A stretch of 38,635 nt of DNA from Schizophyllum amplum. Its lineage: Eukaryota > Basidiomycota > Agaricomycetes > Agaricales > Schizophyllaceae. The stretch is taken from NCBI GenBank assembly GCA_007026445.1, contig VDMD01000185.1, forward strand, positions 1 to 38,635, read 5' to 3'. The translations under genes and the position numbers were made by a program. The notes below the pieces were generated by a model. It saw nothing but the letters and a program-made list of their open reading frames with translations. It had not been told where the DNA came from and did not search any database. Numbering within the stretch: the first letter of the stretch is position 1; every line of letters begins with the position of its first letter. Below, piece after piece: positions 19,620 to 27,896 of the stretch.

Positions 19620-21000
19620 TGCGAGAAGTGCCGTGTCCTTCCGCCGCTGAGGGAGAGACGTCGCTCTTCAGCGACGAGCAGCACATTCGCCAACGAGGCC
19701 GGCATGTCCCGCCTCATCGCCGACGCGGGAAGCGCGGCACTCGCCGCGGACCAGGAAAACGCGGCCCCCTAATTCATCGACGACTAGTGAGCGGTGCGTC
19801 CCTTTCTCGGCGAGAGAAGCGCGCATCCTCCTTCACCGACTAGGGAAGCGCCATCATCCATCATCGACGATGGTATTGCTTTCCAAAGACGAGGGGAGCG
19901 CGTTGCTCACGATCGACGACTAGGGCAAGCGCGATTCTCCGTCGTTGACGAACGTGTCCTCCCCTTTTCACCGACGCGGGGAGCACGAAGCCCGTTATCG
20001 ATGGGTGCGGCACTCTTCGCCGACGAGGGGAACGGTGCATTTTCAATAGGCGTGGGGAGCGTGTCATCCTTTGCCGACGAGCGCATCCGTCATCACCGAC
20101 AAGTGCATCCCTCTTTACTGACGCAGGGAGCGCGACTCTCACTATCATGGGGTCGAAGGGAATAACCGTCTTCACCGACTCGAGAGAAGAGCGTCACTCT
20201 TGCGGCTTGCCTGACGACGAGGCTATCGACCAATCTCACCGACTACGGGCCCATCCCTCTTCAAGGACGAGCACCGCTTATTCTCGACGCGGGGAAGGCG
20301 TCTCCCTCTATGGCCGGCGACTAAGGAAGCGCATCCGTCCTCACTCTGTCGACGAGGGAGGACGAGTGCTTCCCTCTTTCTTACCCTCATTCATCACCTC
20401 CCAGTGAGCGGCGCGTCCCTCTTGACTGTCGACAAGGAACAGGTGTCCTCTTCATATCGGCGAGGAAAGCCGCAGTCGAACATCCATCATCAACGACCGC
20501 GTTCCTGTTCACCGACTAGGACCAGCCCTTCACCGACCAGAAAATCGCGTCTCGCGTCCTTCACCGACGATGCCGGAAGGCCGTACCTGATCAATCGACG
20601 ACGAGGATTATTGTCCTTCGCCACCGACAAGGCAAACGGCAAGCCCCTCATCGACGCGTGTTATCGCTCGCCGCCGAGCGCGTCCGTCATCACCGATGTA
20701 TATTCACCGACACGAGGGAAAGGCGTCACTCCTAGCTCTCACCGACGATTACGCTAGCGTGTCCCCTACCATTGACGAGGGAAGCGCGGCTCCCTTCGCC
20801 GCCGAGGGAGGCATGCGTCCATTTTGCGACGGAAGCACGTCTGATCATAGGCGAGTGAACCTCGTCGCTCCTTCCGCTCGCCGACGATGAGGGAAAGGCG
20901 CCACTCATCACCAACGAGGAAATGCGTTCCTCTTGATCATCGACAAGGGAAGCGTCTCTCATCAGTGACGAGCGCGTCGCCCCCATAGACGCGAGGGAGG
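19620..21000. repeat. Degenerate ~30-bp minisatellite, CACCGACGAGGGAAGCGCG type
   Basis: Units of the form CATCCCTCTTCACCGACGAG plus GGGAGCGCG recur dozens of times with heavy decay. All three plus frames are locally open, and the translations are low complexity. Similar in style, but not in unit sequence, to the arrays at 3480 and 23400. Confidence 0.75.
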
Positions 21001-21444
21001 CGGCCTTGGCTGACGACGTGGTGAACGGCGTGTCCCACTGCTCACTTATTCGACGACGAGGCGAGGCTGGCCAGGGGGGCGGCATGGGAGGCGAAGACGG
21101 TATAGGGCAAGCGCATCCTTGGCGACCTGATCATTTTACGAGGGTGGGCACGTTGCGCGTTGTCGAGGATGTACTTACCACCCCTTTCCCTTTACCTCTG
21201 GATTTTGTTGTCGAATTTGCTTTGCATCTGATACATGAACTTGTCGATATATGATTCTATGAGTACCTCCTCTGCCCTCATGCGAGCATGCCAGAGACCA
21301 GCATAGACGTAAGTAAGTATGTGGGAGAATCTCGGCATATGCCCGGGCCGGACTTCGGTGTGCCGCGTGCCGCCTTTATCGCCTGCCACCATCTTTCTGC
21401 ATCCTCCCAACCCCTCCGTCTGACATCAAGAGCCACCCGCAGCT

Positions 21445-22851
21445 ATGAAGGAGACTATGACTGGAGATGAACGTAAGTGTGCCTGCGTATATAGCGAGAA
21501 ATCTCTTAACGTGGAAGCAGTGCTGCAGCTGAAACGCGTAAGCGCCCTGCTCGAGCGAGCCTCGTCCCTCACCAGCGTGGCCCGGCTACGAAGCGGACCT
21601 TTCCCTGCAGCTCAGGACGACTCTCCCTTCCAAGCGTGCGCTCGAGATCTGTCCAGAGAGATCGAACGTATCGACGCTGAGGATCAGCGAGCTCGCATCT
21701 TGCGCCAGCTGCAGATCATTCGCTCGACGATTGCGCCCGTCAGGCGACTTCCGAACGAACTGCTTTCTGAGGTCTTCGCAATCGCTGTATACGGCCATCA
21801 TACGTACGAGAGGGCGTTCGTCGCACGGATACTCGCCGCTGTCTGCGCGATCTGGCGCGCAACCGCTTGTGACACCGCGAACTTCTGGACCTGCATCGAT
21901 CTCTCGCTGGCCACGAGGAAAAACGTGAGGGCGCTTCTGGATATGCATGTAGACCTGGCCAATGGACTGCTGCTGCGCGTCTGCCAGCGTCCTAGAGTCA
22001 ATGTCGACGAGCAGATGAGGCGCTTGCTTGACCTACCGTCGAAATACACCGTGCGGTTGGAGCAGATCTCCTTTCGCGGGAACGAGGTCGCGTTCCCCGT
22101 TCGCGAAACACCCGATCTATCCTCTCTTGTCCATGTCGACCTCCGCGTCTTTGGGCAAAATGTATCTCGGGCGCTCGCATTTCTCTGTCGCGCGCGAGCT
22201 CTGTGCTCATTGTCCCTCCATCTCGAATATCCTTGCAGATTCCAAAGTTATCTTTCGATTCCAACCCTTCCCAACCTCACCGAGCTTAAGTTGATCAAAG
22301 ACGGCGAGCCAAATGATTGGGTTATCATAAACGAAATCATTGTCTCTCCAGTGCTGAAAGGTTGTGCTGCGTCGCTTCAGCGGCTTATATTCTCGAATCA
22401 CGAAGAGATAGGATGGCAGGGAGAGCGCATCATCTTACCGGCGCTGCGCTGCGTAGATCTGCAGTACGGGGCGCATCACCTGCTCTCTCATGTGCATGCT
22501 CCCGCTCTGGAAACCGTGATACTTCGGGAGACCCGAGATCCCTTCGTGCCCCTTCGGCACATCATCAAAAGCTCAAAGCCCCCCATCTGCACTCTTGACC
22601 TCGTCTTTGTTAACGGTTCTCGTCGCCGTAACGATCGTCAGTTCGAGGGCTGCCTGAAACGCCTGGAGGCACTTACAGACTTCTCCGTCGCGGAAGTGAC
22701 CGACAATCACCCCCTCATACACACGGAGCACGCACCCGCGACCTGCTCTAAGAGCAACGAGCCGATTGTCCCTGCGCTCACGTCACTGCGCCTTCAGCAT
22801 AGAAGGAAGGTTTACCACGCGCTAGTCCAGCTGGACGTGTATCTTGCGTGA
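21445..22851 (+). CDS. F-box protein, right copy, intact
   Basis: The preferred model is exon 1 at 21445-21472 (MKETMTGDE plus one base), an intron at 21473-21520 (GTAAGT donor, CTTAAC branch, CAG acceptor) and exon 2 at 21521-22851, for 452 residues. The intron also reads through in frame, but its signals are kept in the left copy while its body has diverged, which favours splicing. A heptad-rich helix (about 10-75) precedes the F-box at about 80-130: APVRRLPNELLSEVF, then RILAAVCAIWRATACDTANF ending in WTC. LRR-like strands fill the remainder (LPNLTELKLIKDG, LQRLIFS, LRCVDLQYG, LETVILRET, ICTLDLVFV). Predicted role: SCF ubiquitin-ligase adaptor. A TATA-like GTCGATATATGA lies about 200 bp upstream and is shared with the left copy. 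Confidence 0.92.
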   Translation: MKETMTGDERKCACVYSEKSLNVEAVLQLKRVSALLERASSLTSVARLRSGPFPAAQDDSPFQACARDLSREIERIDAEDQRARILRQLQIIRSTIAPVRRLPNELLSEVFAIAVYGHHTYERAFVARILAAVCAIWRATACDTANFWTCIDLSLATRKNVRALLDMHVDLANGLLLRVCQRPRVNVDEQMRRLLDLPSKYTVRLEQISFRGNEVAFPVRETPDLSSLVHVDLRVFGQNVSRALAFLCRARALCSLSLHLEYPCRFQSYLSIPTLPNLTELKLIKDGEPNDWVIINEIIVSPVLKGCAASLQRLIFSNHEEIGWQGERIILPALRCVDLQYGAHHLLSHVHAPALETVILRETRDPFVPLRHIIKSSKPPICTLDLVFVNGSRRRNDRQFEGCLKRLEALTDFSVAEVTDNHPLIHTEHAPATCSKSNEPIVPALTSLRLQHRRKVYHALVQLDVYLA

Positions 22852-23399
22852 TGCGCAGCCGGTAGCAAATCCGCGGAGCTCGCTCACGTCTCAACCTACA
22901 GCTGGCGCCGGGTTTGATGCCGAGGGGGTTATGGCGGAGGCGCTGGAGCTGACGCCAATAATCCTGGCGAGCTGTGAGATGAGGATTAGATATGGTGTGG
23001 TGAATTATGTGGCGCGCTTGGATATGGGGCGAGCGGAACGAGAAGCGGTCGAGCGGAGGGAGGAAGAAGCGGTCGAGCGGAAGGAGGACGCGGTCGAGCG
23101 GAAGGAGGACGTCGAAGGGACGGGGGAAAGCAATGGGATGCGAAGTGGGAGGGGATAGGATGAGGAGGGGAACGATTAGGATGAGGAGCCTAGACAGAAC
23201 CGAGTGGGATGATGAGGAAAAGTAGTGCTCGGATGAGGAGGGGAATGAGTAGGACAAAAATGAGGATTGTTTGTGGAACGCGCAGAGCATGACGGGGTCC
23301 AAAATCCAACACAACTTGACACGGAGCGCAGACTTATCCATACTCTCATATCCCTCCCGCCTCGCTCTCACCTCACCTTTCCGTCTCCCCCCCTCCTCC

Positions 23400-24465
23400 T
23401 CCCTCCTCCCCTCTTCTCCCTTCTCTCCTCGCCCCCACCCGTCGCGCAGTCGCCTTCCGCGCCGCCCTCGCAGCAGTCGCCTTCGGGCCCTCCGTTCGTC
23501 CTTGCGCAGCCGCCGCCCCCTCGTCTCCCTTCTCTCCTCGCCCCATCCGTTCGTCCCTGCGCATTCGCCTCCCACCTCGCCCCGGCGAAGCAACAACTCC
23601 TCCTCGCCCTCGTAGCATGCGCCCTACCCCCTCGCGCCCGTCGAAGAGCGCCTCCCCCTTCGCGCCGGAGGAAGAACGTCTCCGCCTCGCGCTGGTGGAG
23701 GAACGCCTGCCCGTCGCGCCAGTGGAACAACGCCTCCCTCTGGTCGGTAAAGGAACGTCTCCCCACTCGCGCCGGTGCAGGAGCGCAGCCCCCTCGCGCC
23801 GGTGTAGGAACGCGTCCCCGCTCGCGTCGGTAGAGGAACGCCCCCCCCCCCCTCGCACCGGTGAAAGCACGCCTGCCTCTCGGGCTGGTGGTGGAACGCC
23901 CCCCCTCGCACCGGTAGAGGAACTCCTGCCCCTTCGCGCTGTTAGAGGAACGCCCGCCCCTCCTACTCCCACTGGTGAAGGAACGGCTCCCCCTCGGACT
24001 GGCGGACGCGGAGGTCGCCCACTCGTGCTGGCGAACTCGGAAGACGTCGATGGTGGAGGGACGTCTTCTGTTCGCGCTGGTGAGGAACGCCTGCCCCTCA
24101 CGCCCGTGGAAGAACGCGTCCCCCTCGCGCTCGTGGAGGTACGCCTGCCCCTCGCGTTGGTGAGGAACGCATGCCCCTCGCGCCCGTGGAAGAACGCCTC
24201 CCCCTCACACCATCGCGCTGGTGAAAGCACGCCTGCCCCACGAGCTGATAGAGGAACGCCCCGCCTCAAACTCGCGCCAGGACGCCTTCACCTCGCGTCG
24301 ATGGAGGCACGCCTCCCACTCGTACCGGTGGAGCAACGCATCCCCCCTCCCGCCGGCGGAGCAACGCATCCCCCCTCCCGCCGGCGGAGCAACGCCTCCC
24401 GGCTCGCGCTCATGCTCGGAACGCCCTCCCCCTCGGGCTGATGGACGTGGAAGACGACCACGTTG
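23400..24465. repeat. Degenerate ~27-bp GC-rich minisatellite (right arm)
   Basis: Reverse-oriented relative to 3480-5050, with units such as GGAACGCCTGCCCCTCGCGC followed by TGGTG. It is open for about 298 codons on the minus strand and 274 on the plus strand, but both translations are Arg/Ser/Gly/Pro-rich and follow the repeat unit; no gene is called. Confidence 0.8.
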
Positions 24466-24469
24466 CGCC

Positions 24470-25185
24470 GGTAGAGGCAGAGAAAAAACGTCGACGATGG
24501 TGGCGTGCTACCACACGCGCTGGTGGAGACAGAGGCCGGTGGATGGTAAGGATGTTGATGGTGGATGGAGAGAGCGTCGATGGCAAAGGGAGAGGCCGTC
24601 GATGGTGGTGGCGCGGGCGGAGGACGACCTGGGGAGGGCGTCGATGGTGAGGCGGGCGTTGGTAACCTACGGGAGGGCGAGTTCAGATGGCTGAGACTGT
24701 GTCTGCGTCGAGGGAACGAGGGCTGGGTCTGCGTTGAGGGCACTGGGGCCAAATGTGAGTGAAGACGATAGGGACAAAGAGGAGACGGTAACGGGTGTGA
24801 GTGAAGATGGGAGGTTGGACGAGGGAGAAGACGGGGGACGGGATACCGGATGAGGGAAGACGGGGAGAACGGGGGGAGACGGTAATCGGGGAATGAAGAA
24901 TCGAGAAGCACAAGAACGAAAACGAGGAGAGATAAGAACGAGACCGAGAAGGGATGAGATCATGAACAACGAGGATTGAGAGCGAAAACAACGAGGAATG
25001 AGAGCGAAAACGAGAAGTGACTAGAACAAGAACGACGAGGGATGACAACGAGAACAAAGATGGATGAGAACGAGGAGGCGACGATCATGGTGTAGAGAAG
25101 ACGCTCTCGGGAACAGCGAAACGGAGAGACGATGCGCGGGATATGACTACTTATATTATGCTCGGGATATGACTACTGACGTTAT
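24470..25185. repeat. Purine-rich degenerate repeats (GAGAACGAGGAG type)
   Basis: The plus strand is A/G-rich with recurring GAACGAGGAG, GGATGAGA and GAAAACGA words at roughly 20-30-bp spacing from about 24770 to 25075. GTCGATGGTG-rich DNA precedes them (24535-24650). An ATATGACTACT duplication occurs at 25140-25180. No gene is visible. Confidence 0.6.
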
Positions 25186-25189
25186 AATG

Positions 25190-26020
25190 CTCCCCCGCCT
25201 GACCTGACATGTCCACTGGTTCAAGCGCCCTGCGCGGGACATGGCGTAAGCCCTACGCGCGACACAGCGTAAGCCCTACGTGCGACACAGCGTAAGCCCT
25301 ACGCGCGACGTGATACAGCGTAAGCCCTACGTGCGATGTGGGTCCCGTACGCGCGACGTGGGTCCCGTACGAGCGATGCTGCGAGTGCCGCACGAGTGTT
25401 GGAAGCCCATGTGGGTGGCGTACGAGCGACGTGATGCTGCCGCCGCTAGATGAGTGACACGGTAGCTGTACGAGCAACACTACGCGCGCGCGAAGCGCAA
25501 TACGGTGCTTTTACGGATACTCTGCGTGCAACCCCGGTGTTTTACGAGCGATAGAGGCGGACTGCCGTACGGGCGACGCGCATGCAGCGGGTCGCGGCGA
25601 GTGCTGAACGAGCGCGATGCACGCTCGAGCGCCCGCTGCGACGTGGGTGGTGCGCGAGCGACGCGGTGGGTGCTGGACGAGCGACGCAATGGGTGCGGTA
25701 CGAGCGACGCGGCGGTTGCTGGACGAGCGCGACACTGGGTGATGAACGAGCGAGGGGGCGGGCCCTGCGCGATGGACGAGCGAGGAGGCGGGGACCGCAC
25801 AAACTCCTGAAGCATATTGCGGTGGGTAGTGGTACTGCGTGTGAGCTGGAGCTCGCCAGCTGCGACTCGTAGGTTTGAAGGGCGACGCGGCGGTCCGAGA
25901 ATCGTGACTCGCGGGTCCAAGGCGCGACTCGTGGGGCCAAACGACTCCGATGGGTCCAAAGCGCGACTCGTAGGTCCGGATAGCGACTCGTGCGTATGAA
26001 GGGTCCGAAGGGCGACAAAA
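25190..26020. repeat. Tandem repeats: AGCGTAAGCCCTACGCGCGA and GGACGAGCGACGC types
   Basis: At 25242-25345 a 21-24-bp unit (GCGTAAGCCCTACGTGCGAC with an ACA spacer) is repeated about four to five times with little divergence. From about 25345 to 25800 the unit shifts to GGGTGCTGGACGAGCGACGC and relatives. From 25860 to 26000 it shifts again to GGTCCAAGGCGCGACTCGT. These appear to be successive variants of one expanding GCGAC-containing array. No gene is called. Confidence 0.7.
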
Positions 26021-26499
26021 CGGGCACAGGCCAGCGTTGCGGAGGTTGCGACATATACGAGGGCGATGATGGCACGAGGTCTCGCCGCGACGTGCGTGGA
26101 GCGCGAGCGAGCAGGGCGAGCTTACGCGCGAAGTGCGATGATATGGCGGGTGCTGCGCAAGGGCCCGAGACGCGACGCGGGTTCTGCGCGTGAGATTGAG
26201 CTTGCCGGCGGGCGAGAAATCAGGTGTCACGGGTGGAGGTGCGAGGGTGAGAGAGGCAGGGAGCCTGCGTCGGGCCTTGTGGAGGCGGGAGGCGGGCGAG
26301 GACGAGGGCGAGGAGGCCCAAGGTAGATAAGGGCGAAGCTTGAAGAGGACGGCCTGAAGAGGGCGGGGGGATAGTGACCAGGCAGCCGTTTCAGGTAAGG
26401 TGGTGATTGGAAGACCGAGGCAAGCTCTGAAGACGCGTCGTGAGTATACGGTAGACCTCCGATCGTAGAACACTACGCACCAGCGTGTCCTTATTCTGA

Positions 26500-26991
26500 T
26501 CACGGCATGCCTGACGAAAATTCCTTCAAGAGCTCCGGAAGCTGCTTCTGGACTTCCTCGAACCGTCGCGCTATGGGTTCAGGGGCGTCAGCGAGCGATC
26601 CTCGAGCGCCGCCGTATGGCACGCACCTCCGATCACGACCTTCTCCCGCACGCCGGATACGTGGTTCCGGTGATCTACGACGCGCTCGCGATGGTGTACG
26701 AAGAGGGTTGGGGGATGGCGCCGTTGAAGTGGTCGAGATTGACGCGAGCAAGGGAGGGCTTGGATCCGAAGCCGTGAACCATGGCATCTCGCGGTCGGTC
26801 TGACAAGAAGAGGAGGGCGGGGAGGTGGTCATCAGTAAGATTCGAAGAGAGGGGAGGGATGCCACACACCGCTGTTGACCCACTGCGTCTTCCAGAGGAC
26901 AATCTGCCGCAGTGCAGGTAGGGACTCGCCGTTCACGATCGCTTGTGAACCGGATATGAGCGTGTAGAATATGCTGCCGGTAGCTCTGCAC
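26500..26991 (-). pseudogene. Decayed unknown gene, C-terminal part with frame changes
   Basis: Three protein-like pieces follow one another in three different minus-strand frames: HLPALLFLSDRPRDAMVHGF and on to FNGAIPQPSS (about 26832-26700), REKVVIGGACHTAALEDRSL (about 26660-26590), and RRFEEVQKQLPELLKEFSSG followed by MP and a stop at 26500-26502. No introns explain the changes, so I infer two frameshifts. Family not recognised; the last piece is a good amphipathic helix. Alternatively, one long frame (26991-26500) is real and the others are coincidence in GC-rich DNA. Confidence 0.35.
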
Positions 26992-27022
26992 TGGAGGTCT
27001 TCAAAGCGCTAGCTCCTCCGAG

Positions 27023-27394
27023 TCATGGAGGCGCTTGCGCCGCATTCACGGCTGCTCGGTGGAGGGGAGAGGCTGGGGAGGGGGGGGAGTTCCAGACAAC
27101 TGTCTGAAATTCAGGACCACGGGCGACTTGGGTCAAGGAACAACGCACCTGTGCCAAAGCTGCCCAGTTGGATGAAGGTGCAGCAGAGGACTTAGATGTC
27201 TTCGACGTGGTGGCGGGGGATGAGGACGTGATCGAAGGACCGATCACATCATGCCCACGCGAACAATTGATCGACTGGTTCGCGCGCTTGATTTGCGCTT
27301 GATCATGACCACCATCTCGACGAAGAAAGTGCATAACAGAGCGCTCAAAAATGCTTGTCAAAACCTTTGTACGCTTTATGTTTCCTCGAATCAA
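27023..27394 (-). CDS. Possible exon pair of an unknown gene
   Basis: A minus-strand frame starting near 27324 (MHFLRRDGGHDQAQIKRANQ) leads into a Ser/Thr/Lys-rich stretch and APSSNWAALAQ. A good 45-nt intron follows (27104-27148, GTGCGT donor, TTGACC branch, TTTCAG acceptor). The downstream exon is Pro-rich and open in more than one frame. It may belong with the decayed gene at 26500-26991. No domain recognised. Confidence 0.3.
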   Translation of the reverse strand: MIRGNIKRTKVLTSIFERSVMHFLRRDGGHDQAQIKRANQSINCSRGHDVIGPSITSSSPATTSKTSKSSAAPSSNWAALAQVRCSLTQVARGPEFQTVVWNSPPSPASPLHRAAVNAAQAPP

Positions 27395-27621
27395 TATTTA
27401 GTCTGCCCAATGACCGGTTGACCACTGGGAACGTTCAAGATTTGTCCGGTTCTATGGCGCGCCGTCCATGTTCGGCCGTCCAACCGGGTCCCACCACGGT
27501 CACACACCAAAATAACAGTGCATTTTCAAGTTCAGCACGTTCGTCTCTTTGTTCGAAATCCTATCCTGTCCATTCCTCCCCCGCGCACTCGCATGGACCC
27601 TCGAGCGTTGCCGATCTGTCT

Positions 27622-27628
27622 TATATAG
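27622..27628 (+). promoter_or_regulatory. TATA box upstream of the repeat-protein gene
   Basis: TATATAG about 270 bp before the ATG at 27897. The leader contains a GTACGT donor (about 27784) and a CATTCAG acceptor (about 27867), so a 5' leader intron of about 83 nt is plausible. Confidence 0.45.
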
Positions 27629-27896
27629 CCCTCAAAACGGTCGTCTGCTGCCCGTAATCTGCGCTTCCCATCGCCAACCCCCCTTATCCTCCCCCCGGAT
27701 CCAGTGGCACCGTGACAACAGTTTCGACGCCGCAAGTACCCGACTCGGAACCTCATCTCCCCACGCTGATTCGCGCCGCCTTTGTACGTAGTAACCCTTG
27801 AACACTCGACTCAACCCGCTAAACACTCAAACCCACTAGCGAAGACTTCTCACCTGCATCATTCAGAAAACCTAGTACATCAAAAACACGACCAAC

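Larger units (their letters stand above)
21150..24465 (+). repeat. Right arm of the inverted segmental duplication
   Basis: Plus-strand counterpart of 3480-9285. It begins in the promoter at GCGCGTTGTCGAGGATGTAC (left copy GCGCGTCGTCGAGGACCTAC), spans the intact F-box gene and about 300 bp of closely similar 3' flank, and ends in the minisatellite. It lacks the 1,959-bp insertion. The arms enclose about 12 kb including the kinesin gene. Confidence 0.85.

Noticed and set aside
22844..23158. An open frame shared by both F-box copies just past the stop (ANPRSSLTSQPTA...)
   Set aside because: Most differences between the copies change the amino acid, reaching it requires a frame shift, and no intron joins it in phase. 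More likely 3' UTR.
23373..24269. A 298-codon minus-strand frame in the right minisatellite
   Set aside because: The translation simply follows the ~27-bp unit, the left-arm counterpart is not equally open, and there is no start context or promoter.
25242..25345. CRISPR-like repeat-spacer look
   Set aside because: The spacers are only a few bases and are themselves repeated. The setting is eukaryotic and there are no cas genes.
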